Counted from the first letter of the stretch, positions 40,894-50,686 are shown. The stretch is DNA of 64,000 nucleotides from Brevibacillus porteri (GCF_003013475.1 NZ_PXZO01000006.1:1-64000); one strand, 5' to 3'. Made by a program: numbers and translations. The notes: generated from the sequence alone by a model not told the origin.

Positions 40894-41823
40894 GTGCAAA
40901 AGATCATTCTTGACGTGGATACGGGCATTGATGATGCGCTTGGCATCATTCTCGCTGTGAAGAGCGGGCAATTCGATTTGGTGGGCATTACTACGGTGAA
41001 TGGAAACGTGTCGCTGCGAAAAGCCACAGAAAACACGTGCAAAATTCTCGATTTCTTGCAAGTCGGCGAGCAAATCCCTGTCGTTTGTGGCGCGTCTGAA
41101 CCGTTGTTGCGGCCGTTGTTTTTCGAGCATGCCGTGCATGGTGAAGATGGCTTGGGCGGTGCTCTGGCAGGTGTTCCGGTTTACAAGGAGCCAACTGCTG
41201 GCTTTGCTCCTGATTTCATCGTGGAAAACGTACTCGCTCATTCCGGCGAGATTACGCTCATCATGACGGGACCGCTGACCAATTTGGCACTGGCGGTGAA
41301 AAAATGCCCGGAGCTTGTCCAACACGTCAAGGAAGTCATTTTCATGGGTGGAGTGGTCCGCGAGCACGGGAATGTGACGCCGGTTGCGGAGTATAACATG
41401 TACGTCGATCCAGAGGCGGCCAAGGTTGTGTTTCATGCCGGATTCCCACAATTGACGCTGGTTGGACTGGATGTGACGCGAAGAGTGCTGCTGAACGAGG
41501 AGCATATTCGTGAGCTAGGAGATACACCGATGGGCGAGTACGTAAGACAGAGTACGTCTGATTACCTCCATCGTTATTTTCAACGAAATGGCATCTATGC
41601 GTGCGCCATGCATGATCCATTGGCTGTCGCAGTCGCACTCGATCCGAAGCTGGTGGCAACCAAGAAGCTGTATGTAGATATCGAAACGAGAAGTGAGCTG
41701 TGTGATGGGCAAACGGTTTGCGACTTTCAAAACCGCCTACAAAAAGAACCGAACATAAACGTCTGTCTGGACGTAGATGCAGATGCGTTCTTTGCGCGTT
41801 TTATCGGCGCATTGAAAGCCTGA
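40894..41823 (+). CDS. Inosine-uridine-preferring nucleoside hydrolase family
   Basis: 309 residues. The N-terminal calcium-binding DVDTGIDDA motif (7-15) is intact, as are NGNVSLRKATEN, HAVHGEDGLGG and the later MHDPLAVA motif with its Asp. These enzymes split ribonucleosides into base and ribose. Start is GTG at 40894, after GTGAGGAGG. Cytosolic; it would act on nucleosides brought in by the co-encoded ABC transporter and feed adenine to the adenine deaminase at the operon's end. Confidence 0.92.
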   Translation: MQKIILDVDTGIDDALGIILAVKSGQFDLVGITTVNGNVSLRKATENTCKILDFLQVGEQIPVVCGASEPLLRPLFFEHAVHGEDGLGGALAGVPVYKEPTAGFAPDFIVENVLAHSGEITLIMTGPLTNLALAVKKCPELVQHVKEVIFMGGVVREHGNVTPVAEYNMYVDPEAAKVVFHAGFPQLTLVGLDVTRRVLLNEEHIRELGDTPMGEYVRQSTSDYLHRYFQRNGIYACAMHDPLAVAVALDPKLVATKKLYVDIETRSELCDGQTVCDFQNRLQKEPNINVCLDVDADAFFARFIGALKA

Positions 41824-41849
41824 CGATACCGTGAACAGGAGTTAATCAG

Positions 41850-42671
41850 ATGAGAAAAACGGGTCTTTATTTATTACTGTTGCCGGGTGTGCTGTTTTTG
41901 ACGCTGTTCATGGTCATTCCGATTGTGATGACGATTGCGTCCACCTTTTATCAAGATGGTAGCTTTACGATTCAAGGGTATCTCCAATTTCTTACCGACG
42001 CGTACTTCCTGAAAATTATGCTGACGACGCTGCAAGTTAGTCTGGTCACGACGATTGCGTGTGTCCTGATCGGTTTCCCTGCCGCGTACTACATTTCCAA
42101 GCTAGGCCCACGCAAAAAGGGCATCCTGCTGGCATTGGCGATTTTTCCTTTGCTGACCAGCTCTGTCGTGCGGTCGTTCTCTTGGATGATTATTCTCGGA
42201 AAAAAGGGCTTATTGAACAGCTCGCTGCTTGCAATCGGGCTCATCGATAAGCCGTTGGAAATATTGTATACGCCGACTGCGATGATGATTGGTTTGATTC
42301 ATTTGTTCCTGCCGCTGATTATTATTACGCTGGTAGGGGTGATGGAAAACATCGACCCAGATTTGCTGAAGGCGGCGGAGAGCTTGGGTGCTTCCAAGTT
42401 GACTGCCTTCTGGAAGGTCATTGTGCCACTTAGTGTACCGGGACTTATCATTGGTAGCATTCTGGTGTTTGTCGGAAGCTTGACTGCCTACACCACGCCT
42501 GCCCTGCTAGGTGGAAAACAGCGGGTTATCTCCACGTTCCTGTATCAAAATGCGATTACGCTTAATGATTGGCATTTGGCATCCGTCATTGCCACGATCA
42601 TGATTGTCATTACATTTGTCGTCATCTATTTCATGAACAAGCTGGCGACGAAATTAAATCCGAAGGGGTAG
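41850..42671 (+). CDS. ABC transporter permease (PotB-like)
   Basis: 273 residues with six membrane segments and the binding-protein-dependent permease EAA loop (LLKAAESLGASKLTAFWKVI). The sequence is of the PotB/spermidine-type permease subfamily. It lies between the nucleoside hydrolase and the second permease (five-base gap to the next ATG). Confidence 0.88.
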   Translation: MRKTGLYLLLLPGVLFLTLFMVIPIVMTIASTFYQDGSFTIQGYLQFLTDAYFLKIMLTTLQVSLVTTIACVLIGFPAAYYISKLGPRKKGILLALAIFPLLTSSVVRSFSWMIILGKKGLLNSSLLAIGLIDKPLEILYTPTAMMIGLIHLFLPLIIITLVGVMENIDPDLLKAAESLGASKLTAFWKVIVPLSVPGLIIGSILVFVGSLTAYTTPALLGGKQRVISTFLYQNAITLNDWHLASVIATIMIVITFVVIYFMNKLATKLNPKG

Positions 42672-42676
42672 AAACT

Positions 42677-43465
42677 ATGCAGGAGAAAAATCGCGGGTTG
42701 GCCCTGTTTACCTCTCTCGTCTTTCTATTTTTGCTAGGGCCGCTCATTATCATTTCTTTTACGTCGTTTGAGCCGGGGAGCGTCTTGAAGTTTCCGCCGG
42801 AGGGCTTTTCCTGGCGGTGGTACGAAAACATTTTTAATGTAGAAATGTTCATGACGACATTCAAGACGTCGATGTTCGTTTCCTTGTTCGGAAATCTTTT
42901 GGCGCTCTTATTGGGGATTCCGGCAGCTTATGCGCTCAGTCGCTTTGATTTTCGCGGCAAGGGCATTTTGAATGGCATTTTCATCTCACCTGTCCTGATT
43001 CCGGGTATTGTGATGGGCTTTGCCATGCTGAAATACGTCATTGTCGTGTACAATTTGCCAATTTATGCGGGACTTCTCGTCGGTCATACGGTGCTGATGC
43101 TTCCGTTTATCATTCGCGTCATTGCATCATCCTTGTCCAACTTTGACTTCGCCATTGAAGAAGCGGCTTTAAGCCTTGGGGCAGGTCGTCTCGAAACCTT
43201 TTTCAAAGTCGTCTTGCCGAATATTCGCTCCGGAATTATTGCTGCGATTCTGATCGCTTTTCTGGAGTCGTTCAACAACGTAGATATCTCTGTTTTCATG
43301 ACAGGACCAGGAGTAAGCACGCTGCCGATCCAGATGTTGACGTACGTAGAAAACAACTTCGATCCAACGATCGCCGCTATTTCCGTGCTGCTCATGATTC
43401 TTACGGCTATTCTCATGTTCATCATTGAACGTCTGATGGGGCTTTCCTACTTTACAAAACGATAA
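42677..43465 (+). CDS. ABC transporter permease (PotC-like)
   Basis: 262 residues, second permease subunit, with about six membrane helices and an EAA loop (IEEAALSLGAGRLETFFKVV). ATG at 42677 is the start, just after AAGGGG; the longer in-frame reading from 42569 lies inside the previous permease gene. It pairs with the PotB-like subunit. Confidence 0.88.
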   Translation: MQEKNRGLALFTSLVFLFLLGPLIIISFTSFEPGSVLKFPPEGFSWRWYENIFNVEMFMTTFKTSMFVSLFGNLLALLLGIPAAYALSRFDFRGKGILNGIFISPVLIPGIVMGFAMLKYVIVVYNLPIYAGLLVGHTVLMLPFIIRVIASSLSNFDFAIEEAALSLGAGRLETFFKVVLPNIRSGIIAAILIAFLESFNNVDISVFMTGPGVSTLPIQMLTYVENNFDPTIAAISVLLMILTAILMFIIERLMGLSYFTKR

Positions 43466-43480
43466 CGGAGGCATCAACTC

Positions 43481-44542
43481 ATGGCATTGCTCACGCTGGA
43501 TAATGTATCGGTTGCCTATGACAATCAATATATTTTGCAAAACTTCAATCTCAATATCGAAAAAGGACAGCTCATCTCTTTGCTCGGTCCGAGCGGTTGC
43601 GGAAAGACGACGACGCTGCGCCTGATTGCGGGTTTTCTCGAAGCAAAAGATGGTCGGTTCATGTTTGAAGGAAAAGATTATACGCGCGTTCCGGTCAATA
43701 AGCGCAATTTCGGGTTTGTGTTTCAGAGCTATGCGCTGTTTCCGCACCTTTCTGTATTCGATAACGTGGCATTCGGTTTGCGCCTGCGCAAGATCAATGA
43801 AACAGAGGTAAAGACCCGGGTACAGCAAATTCTCGAAGTCGTGAGTCTCGGCGGCTATGAAAAGCGTTTCCCGAAGGAACTGTCTGGTGGTCAGAGACAG
43901 CGCGTGGCGATTGCGCGGGCACTGGTGATTCAGCCCGACTTGCTGCTGTTCGATGAGCCGCTCAGTAACCTCGATGCCAACCTGCGGATCAACATGCGCG
44001 TAGAAATCCGTCGCATTCAGCAGGAGCTGGGCATTACGACAGTATACGTATCGCATGATCAGGAGGAGTGTTTCTCCATTTCCGATCAGGTGGCGATCAT
44101 GAACAAGGGCGTGATCGAGCAGCTCGACGATCCAGCCACGATTTTCAAATATCCAAAGACGGAGTTTATCGCTCGCTTTATTGGTTTTACCAACTTCATC
44201 GACTTCGCAGAGCGCACTGAGCAGAACGGAGAAATCGGCCTGCGTGTCGGTGACCATCATTTTACCGCGTCCAAAAATCCGGGTACGGCGAATCCGTCCG
44301 GTAAAAAATGCGCAATGCGACCAGATGACCTCCTCGTGACGACAGAAGAGAGCGCCGAGCTGGGAATGAACCGTCTGCGCGGGACGGTAAAGGTAAGCAC
44401 GTTTTTGGGACGCAGCTATCAATATGTCGTGGAAACAGAGTTGGGTGACTTCACGGTCAATCAAGAGATGGAGACGCCGTACAAGACTGGCCTAAACGTC
44501 AATCTGCTGTTTCCGAAAGACAAAGTGGTACTCGTGGACTAA
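43481..44542 (+). CDS. ABC transporter ATPase (PotA-like)
   Basis: 353 residues. Walker A GPSGCGKTT (about 34-42), signature [15 protein letters not shown], Walker B LLLFDEPLSNLD and H-loop VYVSHDQEE are complete. The C-terminal 120 residues form a TOBE-type regulatory domain, as in PotA/MalK ATPases. It energises the two adjacent permeases. Confidence 0.9.
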   Translation: MALLTLDNVSVAYDNQYILQNFNLNIEKGQLISLLGPSGCGKTTTLRLIAGFLEAKDGRFMFEGKDYTRVPVNKRNFGFVFQSYALFPHLSVFDNVAFGLRLRKINETEVKTRVQQILEVVSLGGYEKRFPKELSGGQRQRVAIARALVIQPDLLLFDEPLSNLDANLRINMRVEIRRIQQELGITTVYVSHDQEECFSISDQVAIMNKGVIEQLDDPATIFKYPKTEFIARFIGFTNFIDFAERTEQNGEIGLRVGDHHFTASKNPGTANPSGKKCAMRPDDLLVTTEESAELGMNRLRGTVKVSTFLGRSYQYVVETELGDFTVNQEMETPYKTGLNVNLLFPKDKVVLVD

Positions 44543-44560
44543 AGACAGGAGGTAATTTTC

Positions 44561-46270
44561 GTGAAGGTCGATTTATTGATTCAAGACGTCCAAGTGTTTA
44601 ACAGCTATTTTAAGAAGTTCATCAAAGGAAACGTCGCTGTTTTGGATGAACGATTCTTCTATATTGGTGAGCGGAGTACGGAAACATTTGAGGCTGCCGA
44701 GATCGTGGACGGACAAGGCCGCTACATGATTCCTGGTCTGGTCGATATTCATTTGCATATTGAGAGCACGATGGTGACGCCGGAGACGTTTTCCTATGGT
44801 TTGATTCAAAACGGAGTGACGACGATCGTACCGGAGCCGCATGAGATGGCCAATGTGTTCGGAATCGAAGGGATCAAAGAGATGATTCGTGCGAGCCGTG
44901 ATTGTGTCGTTGATATGCTGTACGCGATCCCGAGCTCCGTACCAGCTACCTCAATGGAAACGACAGGTGGGTCTGTCGAGATTGCGGACATGGACGAGCT
45001 CTTGCGTTCTGAAGAGATCATTTGCCTTGGCGAAATCATGAATTACGTAGACATCATCAAGGACCCTGACTGCAAGACGAATCGCATCCTGGAGCATATC
45101 CGCAAGACGTATCCAAAGCTCGTCATCGAGGGGCACGTCCCGAAATTGCTTGATTTGGACCTGCATCGCGTCATTTATGCGGGAGTGGACTCCGATCATA
45201 CGCATCAGACACGTGAGGGCATGGAAGCGAGAATCGCAGCGGGCATGTTTCTAGAGATTCAAGAAAAATCAATGACGGATGAAGTCATGGACTATTTGAT
45301 CAAGGAAGATGTTTCTGAGCATTTTTGTTTTGTGACGGATGATGTGATGACCGATTCTTTGGTCAATCGTGGACATTTGAACCATATCGTGAAAAAAGCC
45401 ATTCAAATGGGCATGCAGCCAGAGCGCGCAATCTACGCGAGTACATTTACCCCAGCTAGACGTATGAACATGACGGATCGAGGGGCGATTGCTCCTGGCA
45501 AAATAGCGGACTTCCTATTGCTGTCTGATCTGCATGAACTCAAGATCGAACGTGTCTACAAAAATGGGAAGAAAGCTTATGACGTCAAGGAAGAGTACCG
45601 ACAAGTAGTCAAAGAGAAGCAGTTTCCTGCGCATTTTTATGAGAGCATCAAGCTATCACCACTTACAGAGCAAGACTTCCGCGTCACAGTAGAAGTGCCG
45701 GACAATCGTTATCCATGCCGGGTCATGCTCGTTCAAAACGGTTCTACTTTTACAGAGGATCACCGTGGAATTGCTGAGGTGCGGGAAGGACAACTCTTGT
45801 GGGAGGAGAGCCCGTACGGCTTGATCGCCGTCTTTGAACGCTATGGCAAAAACGGTAACCGTGGCTATGGCTTGATCAGCGGAGATACGATCAAACGAGG
45901 GGCGGTAGCCACCAGCTATTCGCATGACAACCACAATCTCTTGGTTGTCGGACACAATCCGCACGATATGATGGTCGCAGCCAATGAAGTCATCCGCAAC
46001 CAGGGCGGCTTTTACGTGGTCGAGGATGGCAAGGTGATCGCGAGCCTTTATTTGCCAGTCGGAGGCATTCTGACAGAGGAACCATTGGAAAAGACTGCAA
46101 AGGAAGTCGAACAACTTCGCCGTGCCATGGAGTCGCTCGGTTACGATCACTACAACCCGATCATGTCGATCAGCACGCATTCCCTCCCGGTCAGTCCAGC
46201 CTTGAAGCTGACGGATCTGGGGTTGATCGATGTAAACGACGGGAAAATAGTTCCGTTGTTGTTAATGTAA
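44561..46270 (+). CDS. ade: Adenine deaminase
   Basis: 569 residues, the usual length. It is an amidohydrolase: metal-binding VDIHLHIESTMVTP, a second signature IEGHVPKL, SDHTHQTREGMEARI and the Ade-typical FVTDDVMTDSLVNRGHLNH are present. It converts adenine to hypoxanthine and ammonia in the cytosol. Start GTG at 44561 after CAGGAGG. Last gene of the operon; together with the nucleoside hydrolase it turns adenosine into hypoxanthine for salvage. Confidence 0.93.
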   Translation: MKVDLLIQDVQVFNSYFKKFIKGNVAVLDERFFYIGERSTETFEAAEIVDGQGRYMIPGLVDIHLHIESTMVTPETFSYGLIQNGVTTIVPEPHEMANVFGIEGIKEMIRASRDCVVDMLYAIPSSVPATSMETTGGSVEIADMDELLRSEEIICLGEIMNYVDIIKDPDCKTNRILEHIRKTYPKLVIEGHVPKLLDLDLHRVIYAGVDSDHTHQTREGMEARIAAGMFLEIQEKSMTDEVMDYLIKEDVSEHFCFVTDDVMTDSLVNRGHLNHIVKKAIQMGMQPERAIYASTFTPARRMNMTDRGAIAPGKIADFLLLSDLHELKIERVYKNGKKAYDVKEEYRQVVKEKQFPAHFYESIKLSPLTEQDFRVTVEVPDNRYPCRVMLVQNGSTFTEDHRGIAEVREGQLLWEESPYGLIAVFERYGKNGNRGYGLISGDTIKRGAVATSYSHDNHNLLVVGHNPHDMMVAANEVIRNQGGFYVVEDGKVIASLYLPVGGILTEEPLEKTAKEVEQLRRAMESLGYDHYNPIMSISTHSLPVSPALKLTDLGLIDVNDGKIVPLLLM

Positions 46271-46317
46271 AAAAGTTGCTTGCTGAAAAGAAAGTTTTCG
46301 GCAAGCAACTTTTTTTG
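46268..46317 (+). terminator. Terminator of the purine-salvage operon
   Basis: AAAAAGTTGCTTGC pairs with GCAAGCAACTTTTT and TGAAAA with TTTTCG, around a short loop, with a T-run of seven. Confidence 0.95.
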
Positions 46318-46507
46318 ATCTAATAGTCCCGAAAGAAGCATATAAATTTTCATGCATAGGTATACACTCCTGAATCATCTCCCTATTTTCTGACTGGAAT
46401 TCGGGTATTTGGTAGGTTTTGGTTTAGGTATTCAGAATCTGGGAAACTGGAAAAATTTTCTGTAACATGGTATTCGATCCTAATCCAGGAAAGAGGAGAT
46501 TAAATAA

Positions 46508-47992
46508 ATGGATAACGTAGGGTTGAGAAACACACTGTTCAGTAAAGGGCTGTCGCTTTTGTTCATGCTGGCTATGATGCTGGTGGCAGGCGCAGCTACT
46601 CTCGTGTTTGCTGAGAAAGCCTCGGCACACGGGTACATCGAATCGCCAGCGAGTCGCTCTTACTTGTGTAAGACGGGGCAAAACACAGGCTGCGGTCAAA
46701 TTCAGTATGAACCGCAAAGCGTTGAGGGCATCGGTTCGTTCCCCCAATCTGGTCCTGCCGATGGTGAATTTACAGGTGCAGGTCGCTATCCTGAGCTTTA
46801 CACACAAACAGCAGATCGCTGGACCAAGATTACCTTGCAGGGTGGACAAAATTCGTTTACGTGGAATCTGACAGCCCCGCATAGTACAGCGGAGTGGAAA
46901 TATTACATTACGAAAAAAGATTGGAATCCAAACAAGCCACTTTCCCGAGCTGATCTGGAACTGTTCTGCTCGTTCCAGGACGGAGGGAAAAGACCGCCAT
47001 TCACGGTAACGCATTCGTGCAATGTACCGACAGATCGTAGCGGTTACCACATTATTTTGGGTGTTTGGGAAATTGCCGATACGGGCATGGCCTTTTACCA
47101 GGCAATTGACGTGAATTTGATTAACAATGGAACAGGTATCGTAGAAAAGCCTACCGTTCCAGGTAATGTGATTTCTGTATCACAAACAACTACAAGCATT
47201 GCGCTTGGCTGGACAAAATCCGTGGCAACTGACGGAATCAAGCAGTACGACGTGTATCGCGATGGCAAACTAATCGCATCTACCAAAGAAACAGCATACA
47301 CGGACAAAGATTTGACGCCTGCTACGGCTTATAGCTATACCGTTGTGGCAGTTGATAGCAAAGGGAAAGAGTCTAACGCTAGCAAGGCACTAACTGTTCG
47401 CACAAAAGCAGAAGATATCGTGGATACAGAAGCGCCGACTGCACCAGCAGGAATCATGACTCACCATCCAACAGAGACAGAAATCGACCTCATGTGGAGT
47501 CCTTCCCGTGACAATGTTGGTGTGGTGAAATACGAGGTGTACCGTGACGGTTCCCGCGTAGGGTCAGTTGAAAAACCTTCCTTTGTCGATAAAGGATTAA
47601 CGGCAGGAACGTCTTATACGTATACAGTCAAGGCAGTTGATGCCGCAGGAAATATTTCCGAAGAGAGCGCACCTTTTGCTGCAAGCACAAAGGAGAAAAA
47701 GCCTGAAGTACCAGGTGAAATCGCCGAGTGGGATTCCTCAGCTGTGTATGTACAGGGCGACCGCGTCTTGTATGATGGACTGGAATTCGTAGCAAAATGG
47801 TGGGTAACTGGAGAAAAGCCAGACCATTCCGATGCGTGGAAACTGGTGAGCGATGTCGTACTGTCGTGGGATTCCGGCAAAGCATATGATGGCGGAGCGA
47901 AAGTGAACTACGGAGACAAGGTTTATGAGGCAAAATGGTGGACCAAAGGCGAAGAGCCAGGGAAAGCCGATGTATGGAAGCTGGCTGAATAA
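46508..47992 (+). CDS. Secreted chitin-active LPMO (AA10) with two FnIII and two chitin-binding domains
   Basis: 494 residues. A signal peptide ends at ASA, so the mature protein begins with His41 (HGYIESPASRS), the N-terminal copper ligand of lytic polysaccharide monooxygenases. The second brace His is in APHSTAEWKYYIT (about 124). The AA10 domain ends near 205. Two fibronectin type III modules follow (about 211-298 and 305-393), then two CBM5/12 chitin-binding modules (about 404-446 and 450-494, each with an AKWW motif). It oxidatively cleaves crystalline chitin outside the cell. Monocistronic, with GAGGAG and its own terminator; no cre-like box was found. Confidence 0.93.
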   Translation: MDNVGLRNTLFSKGLSLLFMLAMMLVAGAATLVFAEKASAHGYIESPASRSYLCKTGQNTGCGQIQYEPQSVEGIGSFPQSGPADGEFTGAGRYPELYTQTADRWTKITLQGGQNSFTWNLTAPHSTAEWKYYITKKDWNPNKPLSRADLELFCSFQDGGKRPPFTVTHSCNVPTDRSGYHIILGVWEIADTGMAFYQAIDVNLINNGTGIVEKPTVPGNVISVSQTTTSIALGWTKSVATDGIKQYDVYRDGKLIASTKETAYTDKDLTPATAYSYTVVAVDSKGKESNASKALTVRTKAEDIVDTEAPTAPAGIMTHHPTETEIDLMWSPSRDNVGVVKYEVYRDGSRVGSVEKPSFVDKGLTAGTSYTYTVKAVDAAGNISEESAPFAASTKEKKPEVPGEIAEWDSSAVYVQGDRVLYDGLEFVAKWWVTGEKPDHSDAWKLVSDVVLSWDSGKAYDGGAKVNYGDKVYEAKWWTKGEEPGKADVWKLAE

Positions 47993-47998
47993 TGTTGT

Positions 47999-48028
47999 AA
48001 AGCCCAGGTGATCTGCCTGGGCTTTGTT
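47999..48028 (+). terminator. Terminator after the LPMO gene
   Basis: AAAGCCCAGG pairs with CCTGGGCTTT across a seven-base loop, then GTTTGTG. Confidence 0.88.
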
Positions 48029-48127
48029 TGTGTAAGTGCAGCTAGTATTTTGCCGATTCCTACTTGTTTTGATATACTTATAATTTGAACGATAAGCCCA
48101 TCTTATAAGGTTAGAAGGATATGAAAA

Positions 48128-49483
48128 ATGAATGAAACCTATTCGCTAAGAGAAAAATGGCGACAGTTTTTGGCTGTTTTGCTTCCAATCTTGATATCAC
48201 AACTGGCGCTGTTTTCGATGACGTTCGCTGATACCATCATGTCTGGACATGCCAGTCCGACAGATTTGGCGGGGGTAGCGATTGGGGCTAGTTTATGGAC
48301 ACCTGTTCAGGCAGGCTTGACGGGGATTTTGATGGCTGTCATGCCGATGGTTGCACAGATGGTTGGGGCAGGGAAACGAGATCAGGTGTCTTACACGGTT
48401 ATGCAGGCCTTATATTTGAGTGTGGGGATTGCGATCGGTGTCATCATCGGCGGTGGTTTGGTGCTTGATCCGATCCTGAACGGGATGCAATTGGAGCCGG
48501 TGGTGCGTACGATTGCTCGCGGCTTCCTGCATGCAATCGCTATTGGAATTATTCCGATGTTTCTTTATACGGTACTCCGTTGCTTTATTGACGCATTAGG
48601 ACAGACGCGAGTAACGATGTTCATTACCCTGCTTTCGTTGCCGATTAACGTACTACTGAACTACGCTCTTATCTTTGGTAACTTTGGTTTGCCTCGACTG
48701 GGTGGAATCGGTGCCGGGCTTGCATCTGGCATCACATACTGGTGTATTTTGCTGATTACTCTGTTTGTCGTGAATCGCGTACACCCATTTGTTGAGTTCG
48801 GTTTGTTCTCCCATTTTCACCGGATCTCGATGAAAGCATGGAAAGAGCTGCTAAAGCTGGGGCTTCCCATCGGATTTTCGATCTTTTGTGAGGTTAGCAT
48901 TTTTGCGGCCGTCACTTTGTTCATGAGTGAATACAGCACGATTACGATTGCTGCGCATCAGGCAGCGATGAACTTCGCATCCTTCCTGTACATGGTGCCA
49001 TTGAGCATATCCATGGCGTTGACGATTGTCGTCGGCTTTGAGGTCGGAGCCAAAAGGTTCCGGGACGCAAAGCAGTACAGTTATTTGGGGATAGGTATCG
49101 CTCTTGGGATCGCCCTTTTGTTCGGGATCAGCTTGCTGATGTTTAGCAAGCAGGTAGCTGGTTTTTATACGACCGACATCGAGGTGTTGGAACTTGCCCA
49201 GCATTTCTTGATGTACTCGATCCTCTTCCTGATCTCTGATGCCGTCGCAGCACCTATTCAAGGGGTACTGCGCGGGTACAAGGATGTGACCGTTACTTTT
49301 ATCGTTGCGCTGATATCTTATTGGGTGATTGGCTTGCCTTTGGGATACATTTTGGCGAAATTCACTTCGCTTGCAGCATTCGGATACTGGATTGGTCTGA
49401 TTACGGGATTGGCTGCCGGTGCCATCTTCCTTTTTGGACGTCTGCTGTCGTTACAGAAACGCATGATTCGCAGCCATTCATAA
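48128..49483 (+). CDS. MATE-family multidrug/cation exporter
   Basis: 451 residues with about 12 membrane helices in two related halves, the MATE size. Family-typical features include [20 protein letters not shown] in the first helix and a second-half [18 protein letters not shown]. Exchangers of this family expel cationic drugs or metabolites using Na+ or H+ gradients; substrate unknown. It stands alone with a strong terminator. Confidence 0.9.
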   Translation: MNETYSLREKWRQFLAVLLPILISQLALFSMTFADTIMSGHASPTDLAGVAIGASLWTPVQAGLTGILMAVMPMVAQMVGAGKRDQVSYTVMQALYLSVGIAIGVIIGGGLVLDPILNGMQLEPVVRTIARGFLHAIAIGIIPMFLYTVLRCFIDALGQTRVTMFITLLSLPINVLLNYALIFGNFGLPRLGGIGAGLASGITYWCILLITLFVVNRVHPFVEFGLFSHFHRISMKAWKELLKLGLPIGFSIFCEVSIFAAVTLFMSEYSTITIAAHQAAMNFASFLYMVPLSISMALTIVVGFEVGAKRFRDAKQYSYLGIGIALGIALLFGISLLMFSKQVAGFYTTDIEVLELAQHFLMYSILFLISDAVAAPIQGVLRGYKDVTVTFIVALISYWVIGLPLGYILAKFTSLAAFGYWIGLITGLAAGAIFLFGRLLSLQKRMIRSHS

Positions 49484-49493
49484 GGAAACAGAT

Positions 49494-49531
49494 AAGCGGA
49501 AAATCCCTAATGTGGGGGTTTTCCGCTTTTT
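49494..49531 (+). terminator. Terminator after the MATE gene
   Basis: AAGCGGAAAA pairs with TTTTCCGCTT, with inner CCC/GGG, followed by TTT. Confidence 0.92.
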
Positions 49532-49638
49532 GCATGAAGAATGAAAGCCCCGTTTACACTAGGTGAAAGACCAGATATACTTCTTATCATAGACGATGGA
49601 AGAAAACCTGACATCAAAGCAGATGGGGGGAGAGACTC

Positions 49639-50334
49639 ATGTCACTCTCGATATTCACGACGTATGATTTTTTGCTAAAACTAGGAGTTGCACTATTTCT
49701 AGGCTTGATGATTGGTATGGATCGACAGCTCAAACACAAGCCGCTGGGGGTAAAAACCAGCATGGTTATTTCGGTTGCGAGCTGTCTCATTACGATTGTC
49801 TCGATTGAATCCGTGCATCGGTTCTCCTTGCCTGGACACACAAATATGGACCCATTGCGCTTGGCTGCTCAAATTGTGAGCGGTGTAGGTTTCCTTGGGG
49901 CTGGTGTTATTCTACGCCGGAGTAATGATGTCATTTCGGGCTTGACCACAGCATCGATGGTCTGGGCGGCTTCTGGACTTGGGATTGCAGTAGGAGCAGG
50001 GTTTTATTTTGAGGCAGTGACCGCGACGATCCTCATTATTTTGGCGATTAATTTGTTCCCGATCCTTCTTCGCTTGATTGGTCCAGAATCGCTCAGACAA
50101 AGAGATTTGTCGATCAAGATTGTGGTCGAAGGCGGGGGCGATTTGGATTTGGTGTTCAAGCAGATTAAGCACCTCGATTTACAAGTGAAACGGGTGAAGG
50201 TCAAAGACTTGGACAATAGTCTGCAAAAGCTGGAAATGATGATTACGGCATCGGAAAACACGTATACGACGGATATTTACAGTCTGCTGAAAGCAGTAGA
50301 TCATGTTGTTTCTGTAGAAGTAGAAAGCAGATAA
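49639..50334 (+). CDS. MgtC/SapB-family membrane protein
   Basis: 231 residues. The N-terminal 150 residues hold four to five membrane helices with MgtC signatures: LGLMIGMDRQLKHKPLGVKT, IVSGVGFLGAGVILRR and LTTASMVWAASGLGIAVGAG. The C-terminal 75 residues are a soluble ACT-like domain. MgtC proteins act in adaptation to low magnesium and can inhibit the F-type ATP synthase in enterobacteria; the role in Bacillota is less clear. GGGGGGAG precedes the ATG. Confidence 0.9.
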   Translation: MSLSIFTTYDFLLKLGVALFLGLMIGMDRQLKHKPLGVKTSMVISVASCLITIVSIESVHRFSLPGHTNMDPLRLAAQIVSGVGFLGAGVILRRSNDVISGLTTASMVWAASGLGIAVGAGFYFEAVTATILIILAINLFPILLRLIGPESLRQRDLSIKIVVEGGGDLDLVFKQIKHLDLQVKRVKVKDLDNSLQKLEMMITASENTYTTDIYSLLKAVDHVVSVEVESR

Positions 50335-50348
50335 AAAAGGAATAATAG

Positions 50349-50383
50349 AAGACGGAGGCCATGACGTGGCTTTCGTCTTTTTT
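50349..50383 (+). terminator. Terminator after the MgtC-like gene
   Basis: AGACG pairs with CGTCT outside and GCCA with TGGC inside, followed by TTTTTTAA. Confidence 0.85.
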
Positions 50384-50392
50384 AATTGCTGT

Positions 50393-50600
50393 CGTGAGGG
50401 AAGAAGCGGTTTTTGTTTTTTTGAAAGCAAAGTCTATGATGCGAAAAACGCTTCTTGGAACTCCTTTGTATGACTAACAAAAGGATGTAAAAGCATCTAC
50501 TAAACACAAGCTGTACGAAAGCACTGTCACATGTCTGGAAGGAGACCGCCCGAACGAAGTGAGGATACAGGCGACTGGAAGACATGTGGCAGGGCTTCCC
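50393..50600 (+). other. Gene-free stretch with two imperfect inverted repeats
   Basis: Between the MgtC terminator and the fumarase promoter lie two hairpin-forming segments. In the first, AAGAAGCG and TTTTT (50401-50415) pair with AAAAA and CGCTTCTT (50443-50456). In the second, CTGTCACATGTC (50524-50535) pairs with GACATGTGGCAG (50581-50592) with one G-T pair, extended outward by GAAAGC/GCTTCC-like pairing and holding an inner CGCC/GGCG. No start codon and ribosome site of a credible gene are seen. It could be a small RNA or a palindromic repeat; it lies upstream of the fumarase promoter, so it is not its leader. Confidence 0.5.
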
Positions 50601-50657
50601 CCGACCACAACCGTTGGAGGACAACTATTCATTTTTCTCGGTTTAACACTTCATCTC

Positions 50658-50686
50658 TTGATATCAAGAATGAAAATCATTATCAT
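50658..50686 (+). promoter_or_regulatory. Fumarase promoter overlapped by a Fur-like box
   Basis: TTGATA (50658-50663), 17 bases, TATCAT (50681-50686). The palindrome TGAAAATCATTATCA (50671-50685) lies across the spacer and -10 box and fits the 7-1-7 Fur consensus TGATAATnATTATCA with one mismatch. Repression of fumC by Fur under iron sufficiency is the inference. Confidence 0.78.

Noticed and set aside
39775..41505. 576-codon open frame on the minus strand across the binding protein and nucleoside hydrolase genes
   Set aside because: Antisense to two clear genes and across their intergenic hairpin; composition is Phe/His/Arg-rich with no recognisable motif. The similar frame at 43169-44464 is rejected for the same reason.
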